DNA of 27,312 nucleotides from UMGS1519 sp963621885 (lineage in GTDB: Bacteria > Actinomycetota > Coriobacteriia > Coriobacteriales > Eggerthellaceae). A program made the translations under genes and the position numbers. The notes beneath the pieces are model-generated. The model saw only the letters and a list, made by a program, of their open reading frames with translations, was not told the origin of the DNA and did no database searches. Positions 7,119-16,165 of the stretch are shown in pieces. Location: positions 1 through 27,312 of the forward strand of contig CAVFFT010000061.1 in assembly GCA_963621885.1 (NCBI GenBank), read 5' to 3'. Positions within the stretch are counted from its first letter, which is position 1. Each line of letters begins with the position of its first letter.

Positions 7119-8261
7119 CTATTCGCTATCCTCTTCCAGGGTCTCTTCAATCACGTTTTGACCAAAGAGACAGGGGAGGCAGCTGGCGAGAAACGCGACG
7201 CGCTCTTCGCTCTTCTTGATCTTGCGCTCCGCGTCACTCTTCCTATCGGATTCGGGCAGGGCCTCGAACTCAAGACGCTGTTGCTTTGCGGCGCGCTTCT
7301 CCTTCTTGAAGCGGCGCTTCAGTTCCGCCTTCTCCACGCCATCGGCCTCGACTGCGTTTTTCCACGCGGGATCGCGCAGGCTCTGAATCGCCGTATGGAA
7401 CGCCTTCTGCCGTGCCGGCGTCTGCAGCTTCACGATGGTGCGATTGCGCGTCGCCTCCATCACGCGCAGACGGTCGTACATGCGTTGCGCTTCGGGCGTG
7501 ACAAAGGGAATGGCGCGGTACTGTTCCGCCGTTCGGCTGGGAATGGCGAGCGAACGCAGCTCGGAGGTGTCGTCGTAGAAAGACGCGAAGGCGTCATGCA
7601 TGCGATTGAAGCTTTTCGCCTTGAGCCACGGCTGGGCGAAATCGAGAATCGTGAGACAATCGCGCAGCGCCGCCCGCACCTCGCGCAGGTAGTCGGGGTT
7701 CTTCGGGTCGTCGAAAAACGCCCAGGTGGCACTCGAGACTCGGCGTCCCGCCTTCGAAAGCGCCGCTTCCATGTCGACAAGCGTTTCCCAGCGCGATGAA
7801 TCGGGACCTTGGACGAACCAGGAGAGCTCGGCGGACTGCAAATCGCCTTTCGGGAAGACATAACAGGCGGCAGCGCATTTCCCGAACTTCAGATGCGCAG
7901 GGGTGAGCGTGCCCGAAAGCTCTTCCAGAAAGGGATTGTGACCCACAATCACGAGATTGCCCTTTTCCTCATCGAGCATTTGGCGAACCGCCATCACCTC
8001 GTCGCTGTAGAGAGCGGGAACCTCTTCGATCTCCGAAAGGCCCATCGCATCCGCAACGATTTCAGCCGTCTGACGTGCGCGAACAGCGGGGCTCGACCAG
8101 ATATGGTGCTCCTCAGGATGCTCGACCAGCGCGAAAGCGCGCGGAATCGCCGCCTTTGCCGAGCGAATGCCCGCCGAGGTGAGCTGACGCTCGTGATCTT
8201 CAATTTCGGGCGAGCGCTCTTCGGTTTTCGCGTGACGCACAAGGATAAGTGACTTGATCAT
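7119..8261 (-). CDS. SixA-type histidine phosphatase fused to a CHAD-like helical domain
   Basis: A 380-residue two-domain protein. Residues 1 to about 160 form a SixA-like histidine phosphatase: LVRHAKTEE gives the RHAK catalytic histidine, SSPAVRARQTAE the central arginine, and VGHNP the second histidine. SixA removes phosphate from phosphohistidine in phosphorelay or PTS proteins. Residues from about 170 are helical, basic and arginine-rich (RRVSSATWAFF, LREVRAALRD). They look like a CHAD domain, a family linked to polyphosphate binding; this second assignment is weaker. The tail is highly charged (KKEKRAAKQQR). The gene is divergent from corA. Confidence 0.8.
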   Translation of the reverse strand: MIKSLILVRHAKTEERSPEIEDHERQLTSAGIRSAKAAIPRAFALVEHPEEHHIWSSPAVRARQTAEIVADAMGLSEIEEVPALYSDEVMAVRQMLDEEKGNLVIVGHNPFLEELSGTLTPAHLKFGKCAAACYVFPKGDLQSAELSWFVQGPDSSRWETLVDMEAALSKAGRRVSSATWAFFDDPKNPDYLREVRAALRDCLTILDFAQPWLKAKSFNRMHDAFASFYDDTSELRSLAIPSRTAEQYRAIPFVTPEAQRMYDRLRVMEATRNRTIVKLQTPARQKAFHTAIQSLRDPAWKNAVEADGVEKAELKRRFKKEKRAAKQQRLEFEALPESDRKSDAERKIKKSEERVAFLASCLPCLFGQNVIEETLEEDSE

Positions 8262-8416
8262 AATTGCCCCCGACCTCTGATATTGCTTGAAACCATAATC
8301 ATACCCGAGAGCTTTCCCAGTGGCGCCCTTTTATGTGATTTCGTTTGTCAAGAGTTGGCAAACAAGGGGACAGGGTTTTGCCTTTCGGGGTTTTCAGCTT
8401 CACAGGGGGTAATGGC

Positions 8417-8425
8417 TGATATAAA
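8417..8425 (+). promoter_or_regulatory. Possible extended -10 promoter for corA
   Basis: TGATATAAA matches an extended -10 element (TG, one base, TATAAA) about 70 bases before the corA ATG. No convincing -35 is visible, as is common with extended -10 promoters. Confidence 0.4.
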
Positions 8426-8497
8426 CTCGAAAGGCTGTGAAAAACGGCGATATGCAAGCCCGGGCGGGCGAAATCTTCCAGATGAAAGGGCGGTGTC

Positions 8498-9457
8498 ATG
8501 ATCGAATGCTTCCTTACCGATGCAGAGGGGACGACGCGCCAGATTCCGGATCCGCAGCCTGGCGCTTGGGTGAATATCGTCGCTCCCACCACCGAAGAGC
8601 AGGATATGCTGATCGACCGTTTGGGTGTCGTGCCCGAATTCGTGCGCAGCGCGCTCGACGATGAAGAGAGCAGCCACGTGGACTTCGACGATGACACGCA
8701 TCAGACGCTTGTCATTGTTGACTGCCCGTTCGTGGAGGATGAGCGTGAGGCTGAAGACCCCACGATGACCCAGTACGACACGCACCCGCTTGCGGTCCTC
8801 ATCATTCCCGAGCACGACCTCATCGTGACCATCTCCCTGCGCGAGAATCCCACGGTGACGGACTTCACGCAGCGCTACATCTACCATATGAACACGCATC
8901 AGCGCACCCGCCTTCTGCTGGGCATATTCCTGCGCGTGGCTCAGCGCTACCTGTTGTACCTGCGCAACATCAACCGCCAGTTCATTAAGAATGAAAAGGC
9001 CTTGCAGAAGTCACTTTCAAACGAGGACCTCATCAAGATGCTCGGCTTGGAGAAGTCACTCGTTTACTTCTCCTCATCGCTCAAGGGTGACGAATCGACG
9101 CTGATCCGCATCAATTCCGGTCGCGCCCTGAAACTCTACGAGGACGACAAGGACCTGCTGGAAGACGTTTTCATCGAGATCCGTCAGGCCATGGAGATGT
9201 GCACGATTTACGCGAACATTTTGAATGGCACGATGGACACCTACGGCAACGTCATCGCGAACAACATGAACATCGTCATGCGTACGCTCACGATGGTCGC
9301 GATCGTGCTCGCCATTCCCACCATCGTCTTCAGCTTCTACGGGATGAACGTGAGTCAGCTTCCGCTGATAGCCACGCCGCTTTTCCCGCTCGCGCTTGCG
9401 GTGATCGCCATCTTCATCGCGATTCTCGCGCTGCATCACATGAAGCCTTTCAAATAG
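8498..9457 (+). CDS. corA: CorA-family divalent cation transporter
   Basis: A 319-residue CorA/MIT-family channel for Mg2+ and possibly other divalent metals. The N-terminal cytosolic part (1 to ~250) is acidic and ends in the long helix typical of the funnel. Two transmembrane segments sit at the C-terminus, about 262-281 and 292-312, and the family's GMN motif (FYGMN, 280-284) closes the first. The short external loop is SQLPLIA rather than the common MPE type, seen in more divergent CorA proteins. AAAGGGCGG precedes the ATG. The gene lies between the divergent sixA-CHAD gene and pepC. Confidence 0.93.
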   Translation: MIECFLTDAEGTTRQIPDPQPGAWVNIVAPTTEEQDMLIDRLGVVPEFVRSALDDEESSHVDFDDDTHQTLVIVDCPFVEDEREAEDPTMTQYDTHPLAVLIIPEHDLIVTISLRENPTVTDFTQRYIYHMNTHQRTRLLLGIFLRVAQRYLLYLRNINRQFIKNEKALQKSLSNEDLIKMLGLEKSLVYFSSSLKGDESTLIRINSGRALKLYEDDKDLLEDVFIEIRQAMEMCTIYANILNGTMDTYGNVIANNMNIVMRTLTMVAIVLAIPTIVFSFYGMNVSQLPLIATPLFPLALAVIAIFIAILALHHMKPFK

Positions 9458-9501
9458 GAGACGCTTCACCCATTCCCGTGACAGGCTGGCAGGAATCTGT
9501 G

Positions 9502-9522
9502 CGCATGCCAGAGCGGCATGCG
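9502..9522. other. Hairpin between corA and pepC
   Basis: CGCATGCC (9502-9509) pairs perfectly with GGCATGCG (9515-9522) around AGAGC. There is no T-tract, so it may be a weak terminator of corA or a leader structure of pepC. Confidence 0.4.
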
Positions 9523-9571
9523 GAATCCCCCGTTCGTGGGCTATCATAGCCGGGATAAGAAAGGGGCATTT

Positions 9572-10921
9572 ATGAACGATGCAAGAAGCCTGACATTTGC
9601 GGATATCGCGCGGCGCAACGCCGCTTTTGCGACAGAGCGTGCAAACCTGGTGGCGAAGAACGCCGTTACGGCGAAGGGGGTGCGTTCAGTTGCCCGTGTG
9701 CCGGAAGCCGCCGCTCTTAACACCACGACTTTCGACATCGAGGTGAAGCAGGGCGCCCGGACCGACCAGCAGCGCTCGGGTCGGTGCTGGATGTTCGCCG
9801 CTCTCAACACCATGCGCATGCGGGTGATGCGCAAGTACGACGTGAAGGAGTTTGAGCTTTCGCAGGCGTACCCGCTGTACTGGGACAAGCTCGAGAAGAG
9901 CAACTGGTTCTTCGAGAACGTCATCGCCACGGTCGATGAGCCGACCGACGGCCGCATGGTCTCCTTCCTTATGATGGACCCGGTGGGCGACGGTGGCCAG
10001 TGGGATATGTTCGCCGCGCTCGTGAAGAAGTACGGCGTGGTGCCCAAGGAGGCCATGCCCGAAACCGCGAACAGCAAGAATACCGGCAGCATGGACAAGT
10101 ACCTGACGCGCTACCTGCGCAAATGCGCCTGCGCGATGCGCGAGGCGGCAGCTGGCGGTGCCGATGCGGATGCGCTGCGCGAGATGAAAGCGGGCTACAT
10201 GGACAATGTCCAGACGCTGCTGACCATCTGCCTGGGCCAGCCGCCCGAGCGCTTTGACGTGCGTCTGCGCAATGACGAGGACAAGCTTGTGCTGCAGGGC
10301 TCTTTCACGCCGCAGGAGTTCTTCGCCGAAGCGGTCGACCTGGCAATCGATGATTACGTGTCGGTGATTTCCGCGCCGACGGCCGACAAGCCCTATGGAC
10401 GCGTCTACACCGTCGACAAGCTGGGAAATGTCATCGAGGCGGGTGGCGTGCGCTACCTGAACCTTCCGCCCGATGAGCTGCGTCGCATGGCGATCGCCCA
10501 GCTGAAGGACGGTCTGCCGGTGTGGTTCGGTTGCGATGTCGACCAGTCCTATCTGGCGGAAGAGGGCATCATGGACCTCGACGCCCTTGATGTCGACTCG
10601 CTTTTTGGCTTCGAGGTTGAGGCGGGCTTCAACAAAGCGCAGCGGCTCGACTATGGCGAATCGTGCATGACGCACGCGATGGTGCTCGAAGGCGTGAATC
10701 TTGACGCCGACGGCAAGCCGACCCTGTGGAAGGTCGAGAACAGCTGGGGCAAGGACCACGGCAAGAACGGCTTCGACAGCATTGCCGACAGCTGGTTCGA
10801 CGAGTACGTGTATCAGGTCGTTGTGGACCGCAAATATCTGAGCGATGAACAGCGCAAAGCCTATGACGAGGGCGAACCCATCGTTCTCGCACCGTGGGAT
10901 CCGCTGGGTGCTCTTGCCTAG
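9572..10921 (+). CDS. pepC: C1B-family aminopeptidase (bleomycin hydrolase type)
   Basis: A 449-residue papain-fold cytoplasmic aminopeptidase of the PepC/bleomycin hydrolase family, of typical length. The catalytic motif QQRSGRCWMFA holds Cys72, with Gln66/67 forming the oxyanion hole. The histidine is in MTHAMVLEGV and the asparagine in WKVENSWG, both near the C-terminus. These enzymes trim N-terminal residues from peptides as self-compartmentalised hexamers. I start at the ATG at 9572 because GAAAGGGG lies just before it; an in-frame extension to 9518 has no supporting site. rlmKL follows 30 bases after its stop, so the two may be co-transcribed. Confidence 0.94.
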   Translation: MNDARSLTFADIARRNAAFATERANLVAKNAVTAKGVRSVARVPEAAALNTTTFDIEVKQGARTDQQRSGRCWMFAALNTMRMRVMRKYDVKEFELSQAYPLYWDKLEKSNWFFENVIATVDEPTDGRMVSFLMMDPVGDGGQWDMFAALVKKYGVVPKEAMPETANSKNTGSMDKYLTRYLRKCACAMREAAAGGADADALREMKAGYMDNVQTLLTICLGQPPERFDVRLRNDEDKLVLQGSFTPQEFFAEAVDLAIDDYVSVISAPTADKPYGRVYTVDKLGNVIEAGGVRYLNLPPDELRRMAIAQLKDGLPVWFGCDVDQSYLAEEGIMDLDALDVDSLFGFEVEAGFNKAQRLDYGESCMTHAMVLEGVNLDADGKPTLWKVENSWGKDHGKNGFDSIADSWFDEYVYQVVVDRKYLSDEQRKAYDEGEPIVLAPWDPLGALA

Positions 10922-10951
10922 CCTGGCATCCGAGCGGGAATGACCGACTGA

Positions 10952-13453
10952 ATGAGAACGCAAGAGGGCGAATTGGAAGAGTGGAAGGGCGAATTTTTCG
11001 CGCGTTGCGTCGGCGGGCTTGAGAGCACACTCGCTCAAGAGCTGAAGGCGCTGCGGGTGCATCAGGTGCGCCCGCTTAAGGGCGGCGTGTCGTTTGTTGG
11101 CAGCTTGAAGGATGCGTATCGCGTCTGCCTGTGGTCACGGTGCGCGACGCGGATCCAGCTGGTGCTGGCCCGTATCGATGCGTATGATGCTGAAGGCCTG
11201 TTCGCGGGCGCATACGCTTTCCCGTGGGAAGAGCATGTGCGCACGCAGGCCCGTATCGCCATTCACGCGCACGGCGAAAACGCGAATCTGCGCAACACGC
11301 ATTTCAGCTCGCTGGTGGTGAAGGACGCGCTTTGCGACCGGCTGCGCGACAAGATGGGATGGCGTCCCGATGTTGATGTCGCCCATGCCGATTTCCGCGT
11401 GGACGTCGCGATTCATGCGGAACGCGCCACTTTGTATCTGAATCTTTCCGGCGCGCCTTTGGATGACCGCGGCTATCGCAACGAGGATTCGCATACGGCC
11501 GCGGCTTCAAAGGAGACGCTTGCGGCCGGCCTGCTGATTGCTGCCGGCTGGGACAGGCTTTCCCGCAGGGGTGCGGCATTTGTCGACCCTTGGTGCGGAA
11601 ATGGCATCCTGGCGATAGAGGCAGCCCTGATGGCGTGCGACGTTGCTCCCGGCTTGCAGCGCGAGCACTGGGGCTTCGAAGGATGGGCGCGTCACGATAA
11701 GGATTTGTGGGATGCGCTTCATCATGAGGCGGAAGAACGTGCCGCAGCGGGGAAGGCCGCTTTGGGCGCTGGTCGCATTATCGCGGGGAATCGCAGCTCG
11801 CGCGCGGTGGATTTCGCTCGCGCAAACGCCCAGCGGGCGGGTGTGGCTGATGCCATCTCGTTTTTCGCGGCGCCGGCGGCGTCGGTGACGGAGGCGATGG
11901 GCAACCGCGCCAAGGCCGCGGCGGCGAAGCGTGCGAGCGGCAAGGACGGGTTTGTGGACGTGGGCGAACGCGTGAACAGCAAAGCCCAAGCCGGTGCTCA
12001 AGGCAAAGCCGCCTCCGCGCAAGGCGCCCTTACGTTGGGGCTTATGGCAACCTGCCTGCCGGTGGGAAAAGCGCCCGACCGGAAATCCGACGACCGCGGG
12101 CAAGCCGCCCGGAGAACGGATGGGCGGAAGGCGCGCGACCGAAACGCTTTCGACCATAAGCCGGCGGGTGGAAAGCAACCCGCAGCTGACCAGGCGGAAA
12201 AGTGCGCCGCGCTTGCGAATGAGCTGGCGCATGCGCAGGAGAACATCGGCTGGGGCTGGAATATCGCGGTCTTGACTCCCGATGCGTCGATCGACGACGT
12301 GATGGGATTGGCTCCGGATCGCAGCCTCGATTGCCGCATGGGCGCGGTCGAGATGACCATGCGCGTTTATGCGGCCGATGCGCGACAGCCTTTGGACGTG
12401 GTGTCCCTTTCCGGCGAATCGCGCACCGTGCCCGTGTACGAGAAGAACAGCGAGCAGTTTGCCGCCCGTTTGCGCAAGGTCGCGAAGGCACGCATGAAGT
12501 GGGCGCGTCGTGCGGGTGTGTCGTGTTTCCGTATCTACGATGCCGACCTGCCTGATTACGCGGTGTCGATTGACCTGTACGAGGACCCTTCTCCCGACAC
12601 GCCGACGCGACTTTTGCGCATTGTCGAATATCAGGCGCCGTCTTCGGTTGATGCCGACCGTGCGATGCGGCGCTTTGCCGATGCGCGCTCTCTCGCGCCG
12701 GCGATTCTCGATATGACGCCCGATCAGGTGTTTTGCAAGGTGCGCCGCCATGCGAAGGGTGGCGGACAATATCGCGAGGCGCAAAGCCAGCCGCATATCG
12801 CCTACACGCAGGAGGGCGGCTATCGTTTTGAGATCGACCTGAATGGCCGCCTCGATACGGGCTTGTTCCTCGACCATCGCGACACCCGCGCGTATGTTGG
12901 GTGCCTTGCTTCGGGAAAGTGCTTCTTGAATCTGTTCGCCTACACGGGAAGCGCGACGGTGCACGCGGCGGGTGGTGGCGCGGCCACGACAACGACGGTG
13001 GACCTTTCGCAAACCTATCTCGATTGGGCGCAGCGCAATATGCGGATGAACGGCTTTTCCGGCGCGTCCCACCGCTTCATTCGCGCGGACGTGAAGCACT
13101 GGCTCGATCAGGCGGCTTATGAGAAGGGCCGCTACGACCTTGTTTTCTGCGATCCGCCGACCTTCTCCAATTCGAATTCGAAAAGTGCCGCGACCTTCGA
13201 TGTCCAGCGCGACCATGTCGGTCTTTTGCGGCGGGTGGGTGCCATTTTGGATGACGAGGGACTCATCGTGTTCTCCTGCAATTTGCGGCGATTCAAGCTT
13301 GATGAGTCGGCGCTTGCGGAAGAAGGCCTGGTCGCTCGCGTGATTACGGCGCGCACGATTCCCGCTGATTTCGAACGGAATGCGAAAGCACATCATTGCT
13401 TTCTTGTGGCGAAAAACGAGGCGGTCATCGAGCGGGCATACGCTTTGCTATGA
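10952..13453 (+). CDS. rlmKL: RlmKL-like 23S rRNA methyltransferase fusion, RlmL half degenerate
   Basis: An 833-residue protein (E. coli RlmKL has 702). Order: THUMP-like domain (about 15-165); a Rossmann methyltransferase half with motif FVDPWCGNGILAIEAAL from Phe210; an Ala/Lys/Arg-rich stretch (about 312-425); and a C-terminal RlmK-like half with FLNLFAYTGSATVHAA (from 658) and the catalytic-type DLVFCDPPTFSNS (729-741). The RlmK half (m7G2069 in E. coli numbering) looks intact. The RlmL half (m2G2445) should have an NPPYG motif; the only aligned candidate is TCLPVGK (Cys368-Lys373), so that activity is probably lost. The ATG at 10952 has a weak ribosome-binding site; a TTG at 10973 behind AGAGGG is an alternative start. 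Confidence 0.88.
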   Translation: MRTQEGELEEWKGEFFARCVGGLESTLAQELKALRVHQVRPLKGGVSFVGSLKDAYRVCLWSRCATRIQLVLARIDAYDAEGLFAGAYAFPWEEHVRTQARIAIHAHGENANLRNTHFSSLVVKDALCDRLRDKMGWRPDVDVAHADFRVDVAIHAERATLYLNLSGAPLDDRGYRNEDSHTAAASKETLAAGLLIAAGWDRLSRRGAAFVDPWCGNGILAIEAALMACDVAPGLQREHWGFEGWARHDKDLWDALHHEAEERAAAGKAALGAGRIIAGNRSSRAVDFARANAQRAGVADAISFFAAPAASVTEAMGNRAKAAAAKRASGKDGFVDVGERVNSKAQAGAQGKAASAQGALTLGLMATCLPVGKAPDRKSDDRGQAARRTDGRKARDRNAFDHKPAGGKQPAADQAEKCAALANELAHAQENIGWGWNIAVLTPDASIDDVMGLAPDRSLDCRMGAVEMTMRVYAADARQPLDVVSLSGESRTVPVYEKNSEQFAARLRKVAKARMKWARRAGVSCFRIYDADLPDYAVSIDLYEDPSPDTPTRLLRIVEYQAPSSVDADRAMRRFADARSLAPAILDMTPDQVFCKVRRHAKGGGQYREAQSQPHIAYTQEGGYRFEIDLNGRLDTGLFLDHRDTRAYVGCLASGKCFLNLFAYTGSATVHAAGGGAATTTTVDLSQTYLDWAQRNMRMNGFSGASHRFIRADVKHWLDQAAYEKGRYDLVFCDPPTFSNSNSKSAATFDVQRDHVGLLRRVGAILDDEGLIVFSCNLRRFKLDESALAEEGLVARVITARTIPADFERNAKAHHCFLVAKNEAVIERAYALL

Positions 13454-13487
13454 AAGCGCCGTTTGAGATGAGCGGACATGTGCATTG

Positions 13488-13506
13488 AACAGGCATCCGA
13501 CCTGTT
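13488..13506 (+). other. Hairpin between rlmKL and folD
   Basis: AACAGG (13488-13493) pairs with CCTGTT (13501-13506); a short T-run lies about 8 bases further on. It could be a weak rlmKL terminator. A second small stem (GCGGTG/CGCCGC) follows before the folD ribosome-binding site. Confidence 0.35.
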
Positions 13507-13554
13507 ATGAGAAATTTTTGCGGTGCCAGGCGCCGCTGATAAGGAGGATAAAGA

Positions 13555-14400
13555 ATGGCGAAGGTGTTGAAGGGCAAGCCGGTTGCCGATGCGCTGGTCG
13601 AAAAGCTGACAGAGCGGGTTGAGACCCTGAAGGCGCAGGGTATCGCCCCTACGCTTGCGGTGCTTCGCGTGGGCGAGCAAAGCGAAAGCGTTTCGTATGA
13701 GCGTGCGACCGAGCGCCGCATGGCGACGATGGGCATTGCGGTACGCAAGGTCACCCTGCCCGAGAGCTGCACGCAGGAAGAGGTCATGGACGCGATTGCC
13801 GGCATCAATGCCGATGAGGGTATTCACGGCTGCCTGATGCTGCGCCCTCTGCCGAAGACGCTTGACGAGCAGGCGGCGTGCGAGGCACTCGCCGCGAGCA
13901 AGGATGTCGACGGCATCACGCCGGTGTCGATTTACGCCCTGATGGCGAAGAAGACCAGCGGCTTTCCGCCCTGCACGGCCGAGGCCTGCCTGCGAATGCT
14001 CGACTACTACGACGTGGATGTCGCGGGGAAGAACGCGGTGGTTGTCGGCCGTTCCCTTGTTATCGGCAAGCCGGTGGCGGCGATGCTGCTGAACCTGAAC
14101 GCGACGGTGACGGTTTGCCACACCAAGACGCGCGCGCTCGCGGACATATGCCGCAAGGCGGATATTGTGGTGGCCGCTGCGGGAAGCCGGGGGATGATCG
14201 ATGCGTCATGCGTACGTCCCGACCAGGTGGTGCTGGACGTGGGCACCAATTGGGATGCCGAAGCGGGCAAGCTTGTGGGCGACGTGGCTTTCGACGAGGT
14301 TGAGCCGGTTGTCGCAGCGGTGTCTCCGGTGCCGGGTGGCATCGGCGCAATCACGACCGCCGTTCTCGCGACCCATGTGGTGAAGGCGGCCGCGCGCTAG
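13555..14400 (+). CDS. folD: FolD-family methylenetetrahydrofolate dehydrogenase/cyclohydrolase, divergent subclass
   Basis: A 281-residue FolD-fold protein, which in one-carbon metabolism interconverts 5,10-methylene- and 10-formyl-tetrahydrofolate. The N-terminal KGKPVADAL, the KDVDGITP motif, the nucleotide-loop GRSLVIGKPVA and the C-terminal SPVPGGIGAIT fit the family. However, the usual YxxxK catalytic pair reads YERAT (no lysine at Y+4), and the usual VQLPLP reads MLRPLP, losing the conserved glutamine. From memory, similar YERGAT/RPLP variants occur in other anaerobes, so this is likely a natural subclass with altered or partial activity, not a decayed gene. AAGGAGG precedes the ATG. 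Confidence 0.87.
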   Translation: MAKVLKGKPVADALVEKLTERVETLKAQGIAPTLAVLRVGEQSESVSYERATERRMATMGIAVRKVTLPESCTQEEVMDAIAGINADEGIHGCLMLRPLPKTLDEQAACEALAASKDVDGITPVSIYALMAKKTSGFPPCTAEACLRMLDYYDVDVAGKNAVVVGRSLVIGKPVAAMLLNLNATVTVCHTKTRALADICRKADIVVAAAGSRGMIDASCVRPDQVVLDVGTNWDAEAGKLVGDVAFDEVEPVVAAVSPVPGGIGAITTAVLATHVVKAAAR

Positions 14401-14606
14401 GAGCCGGGTGCGCCCCGTTGCGGGCGAGCAGCCGGCTGGCTTGTCGTGCGCGGGCGGCCACGTTGCGGGCTGCCATGCGCTAACGCCAGGTGCGTCCTGC
14501 TGCATTCAAAGCGAGGCAAGGCGGACGTCCGCGAAGCGAAAGGCTGCCCATCTGTGCCGCCGGTCCAGGCATCGAGCGAGATTCTTCAAATGGAGACCAA
14601 CAAGAA

Positions 14607-14637
14607 AGCGTCCCTGCGCATGAAGCGCGGGGACGCT
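14607..14637 (-). terminator. Terminator of the NSS transporter gene (minus strand)
   Basis: AGCGTCCC-TGCGC (14607-14619) pairs with GCGCG-GGGACGCT (14625-14637). Read on the minus strand it is followed by TTTCTTGTT, so it best serves the transporter gene ending at 14682. It could also stop plus-strand readthrough from folD. Confidence 0.75.
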
Positions 14638-14681
14638 GTCGTTAACGCGAAATGTCGCGGGCTATGCCGTGCGGCTATGCG

Positions 14682-16115
14682 CTAGGAAAGACCCAACCAG
14701 AAGGCGATCTTCGGGACATAACCCATGATGAGGATGATTATGACAAGGACGGGAATGCCCCAGGTGACCCAGAGGCGCGCCTTCGCGGGGAACTTTGTGC
14801 CTTCGCCCGCGTCGGCCTCGGCAAGGAAATTCTTCCAACCCCATCCGCGCTTCCGCGTGCAGAAGAGGACGAAGAACAGCGAGCCGAGCGGCAGCATGTT
14901 GTTCGAGACGATGAAGTCCTCGATCGACTGGATGTCGCCGATGCCGGGAATCTGAACGCCGGACCAGACGTTGAATCCGAGCGCGCAGGGGAGCGAGAGG
15001 ACGGTCACGAGAAGCGCCATCCACAGGACGCTGCGGCGACGCTGCATGCCCCATTTCTCCATGCTCCATGCGATGAGGTTTTCGAACACCGCGATGATCG
15101 TCGAAAGCGCGGCGAAGCTCATGAACAGGAAGAAGAGGGCGCCCCACAGCTGACCCAAAGGCATCTGCTCGAATACGCCCGGCAGCGTGACGAACACGAG
15201 CGCCGGTCCTTGTCCGGCGTCGGTGCCGAAGGACATGCAAGCGGGGAAGATGATGAGGCCCGCCATGATGGCGACGAAGGTGTCGAGGCCACAGACGCGC
15301 AGCGCCTCACCGGTGAGCGAGCGCTCCTTGCCGATGTAGCTGCCGAAGATCTCCATCGCGCCGATGCCGAGCGAAAGCGTGAAGAAGGCCTGGCCCATTG
15401 CGGCGTATACCGCTTCGCCAAAATGACCCCATTGCGCGGCTGGCGTATCGCCTTGGAAGAGCGCTCCGAAATCGGGGAGCAGGTAGAAGGCGAGACCCGC
15501 TTCAGCGCCCGGCAGCGTGACCGAGCGGATGACGAGGATGACAAGAAGAATGAGCAGGCATGCCATCATCACCTTGGTGATGCGCTCGACGCCCTTCTGA
15601 AGGCCCAGGCCGCAGACGAGGAATCCCAGGAAGATCGTGGCAAGCATCCAGAAGATGAGCTCGCCCGGGTTCGCCAGCATGTCCGAGAACACGGCAGCCG
15701 TGCCTTCGGCATCGAGACCGACGAAGGCGCCGGAAGCCATCTTCGAGATGTAGTCGAGGAACCAGCCGCATACGGTGGTGTAGAACATCATGAGCACGAG
15801 GCAGCCGATGAAGGCCCACCAGCCCATCCAGCCCCACTTGCGCTCAGGTTTCAGAACGCCAAAGGCAAGCGCGGTCGACTTCTGGCTCGCGCGGCCCACG
15901 GAGAATTCCATAACGAGAACGGGCAGACCCAGAATAACGAGGAAGACCAGGTAGATGACGACGAATGCCGCACCGCCGTACTCTCCGGTGATGTAGGGGA
16001 AGCGCCAGATGTTTCCCAATCCGATGGCGCATCCTGCCGATATGAGGATGAATCCCAAACGCGAGGCGAATTGCTCGCGTCCTTTTCCTGATGTGCCTTG
16101 CGCTAAATCCGCCAT
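14682..16115 (-). CDS. Neurotransmitter:sodium symporter (NSS/SNF) family transporter
   Basis: A 477-residue, highly hydrophobic protein with about 11-12 membrane segments and the LeuT fold. The TM1 signature AIGLGNIWRFPY (about 30-41) forms the family's substrate/Na+ site, followed by EYGGAAFVV and the VMEFSVGRASQKS segment. Bacterial members usually import amino acids (Leu, Trp, Tyr, Met) with Na+; the substrate here cannot be read. GGAGGGG precedes the ATG on the minus strand. It is transcribed in the same direction as the MATE gene upstream, but with its own 267-base intergenic region and a terminator at its end. Confidence 0.94.
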   Translation of the reverse strand: MADLAQGTSGKGREQFASRLGFILISAGCAIGLGNIWRFPYITGEYGGAAFVVIYLVFLVILGLPVLVMEFSVGRASQKSTALAFGVLKPERKWGWMGWWAFIGCLVLMMFYTTVCGWFLDYISKMASGAFVGLDAEGTAAVFSDMLANPGELIFWMLATIFLGFLVCGLGLQKGVERITKVMMACLLILLVILVIRSVTLPGAEAGLAFYLLPDFGALFQGDTPAAQWGHFGEAVYAAMGQAFFTLSLGIGAMEIFGSYIGKERSLTGEALRVCGLDTFVAIMAGLIIFPACMSFGTDAGQGPALVFVTLPGVFEQMPLGQLWGALFFLFMSFAALSTIIAVFENLIAWSMEKWGMQRRRSVLWMALLVTVLSLPCALGFNVWSGVQIPGIGDIQSIEDFIVSNNMLPLGSLFFVLFCTRKRGWGWKNFLAEADAGEGTKFPAKARLWVTWGIPVLVIIILIMGYVPKIAFWLGLS

Positions 16116-16150
16116 GGCCCCTCCCGCCTTTTATATGTGTGTCAACAAGC

Positions 16151-16165
16151 GCGGTATTCTACCGC
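16151..16165 (-). promoter_or_regulatory. Palindrome overlapping a possible -10 box upstream of the NSS transporter
   Basis: GCGGTA-TTC-TACCGC is a perfect inverted repeat about 36 bases before the transporter ATG. On the minus strand it contains TAGAAT, a possible -10 box, so it may be a repressor operator. No clear -35 is seen. Confidence 0.4.

Noticed and set aside
8283..8501. 72-codon plus-strand frame overlapping the corA start
   Set aside because: Non-ATG start without a ribosome-binding site, no motif, and it covers the divergent promoter region.
11507..13396. Long minus-strand open frame (about 630 codons) opposite rlmKL
   Set aside because: Arg/His-rich shadow of the plus-strand gene, whose methyltransferase motifs are clear.
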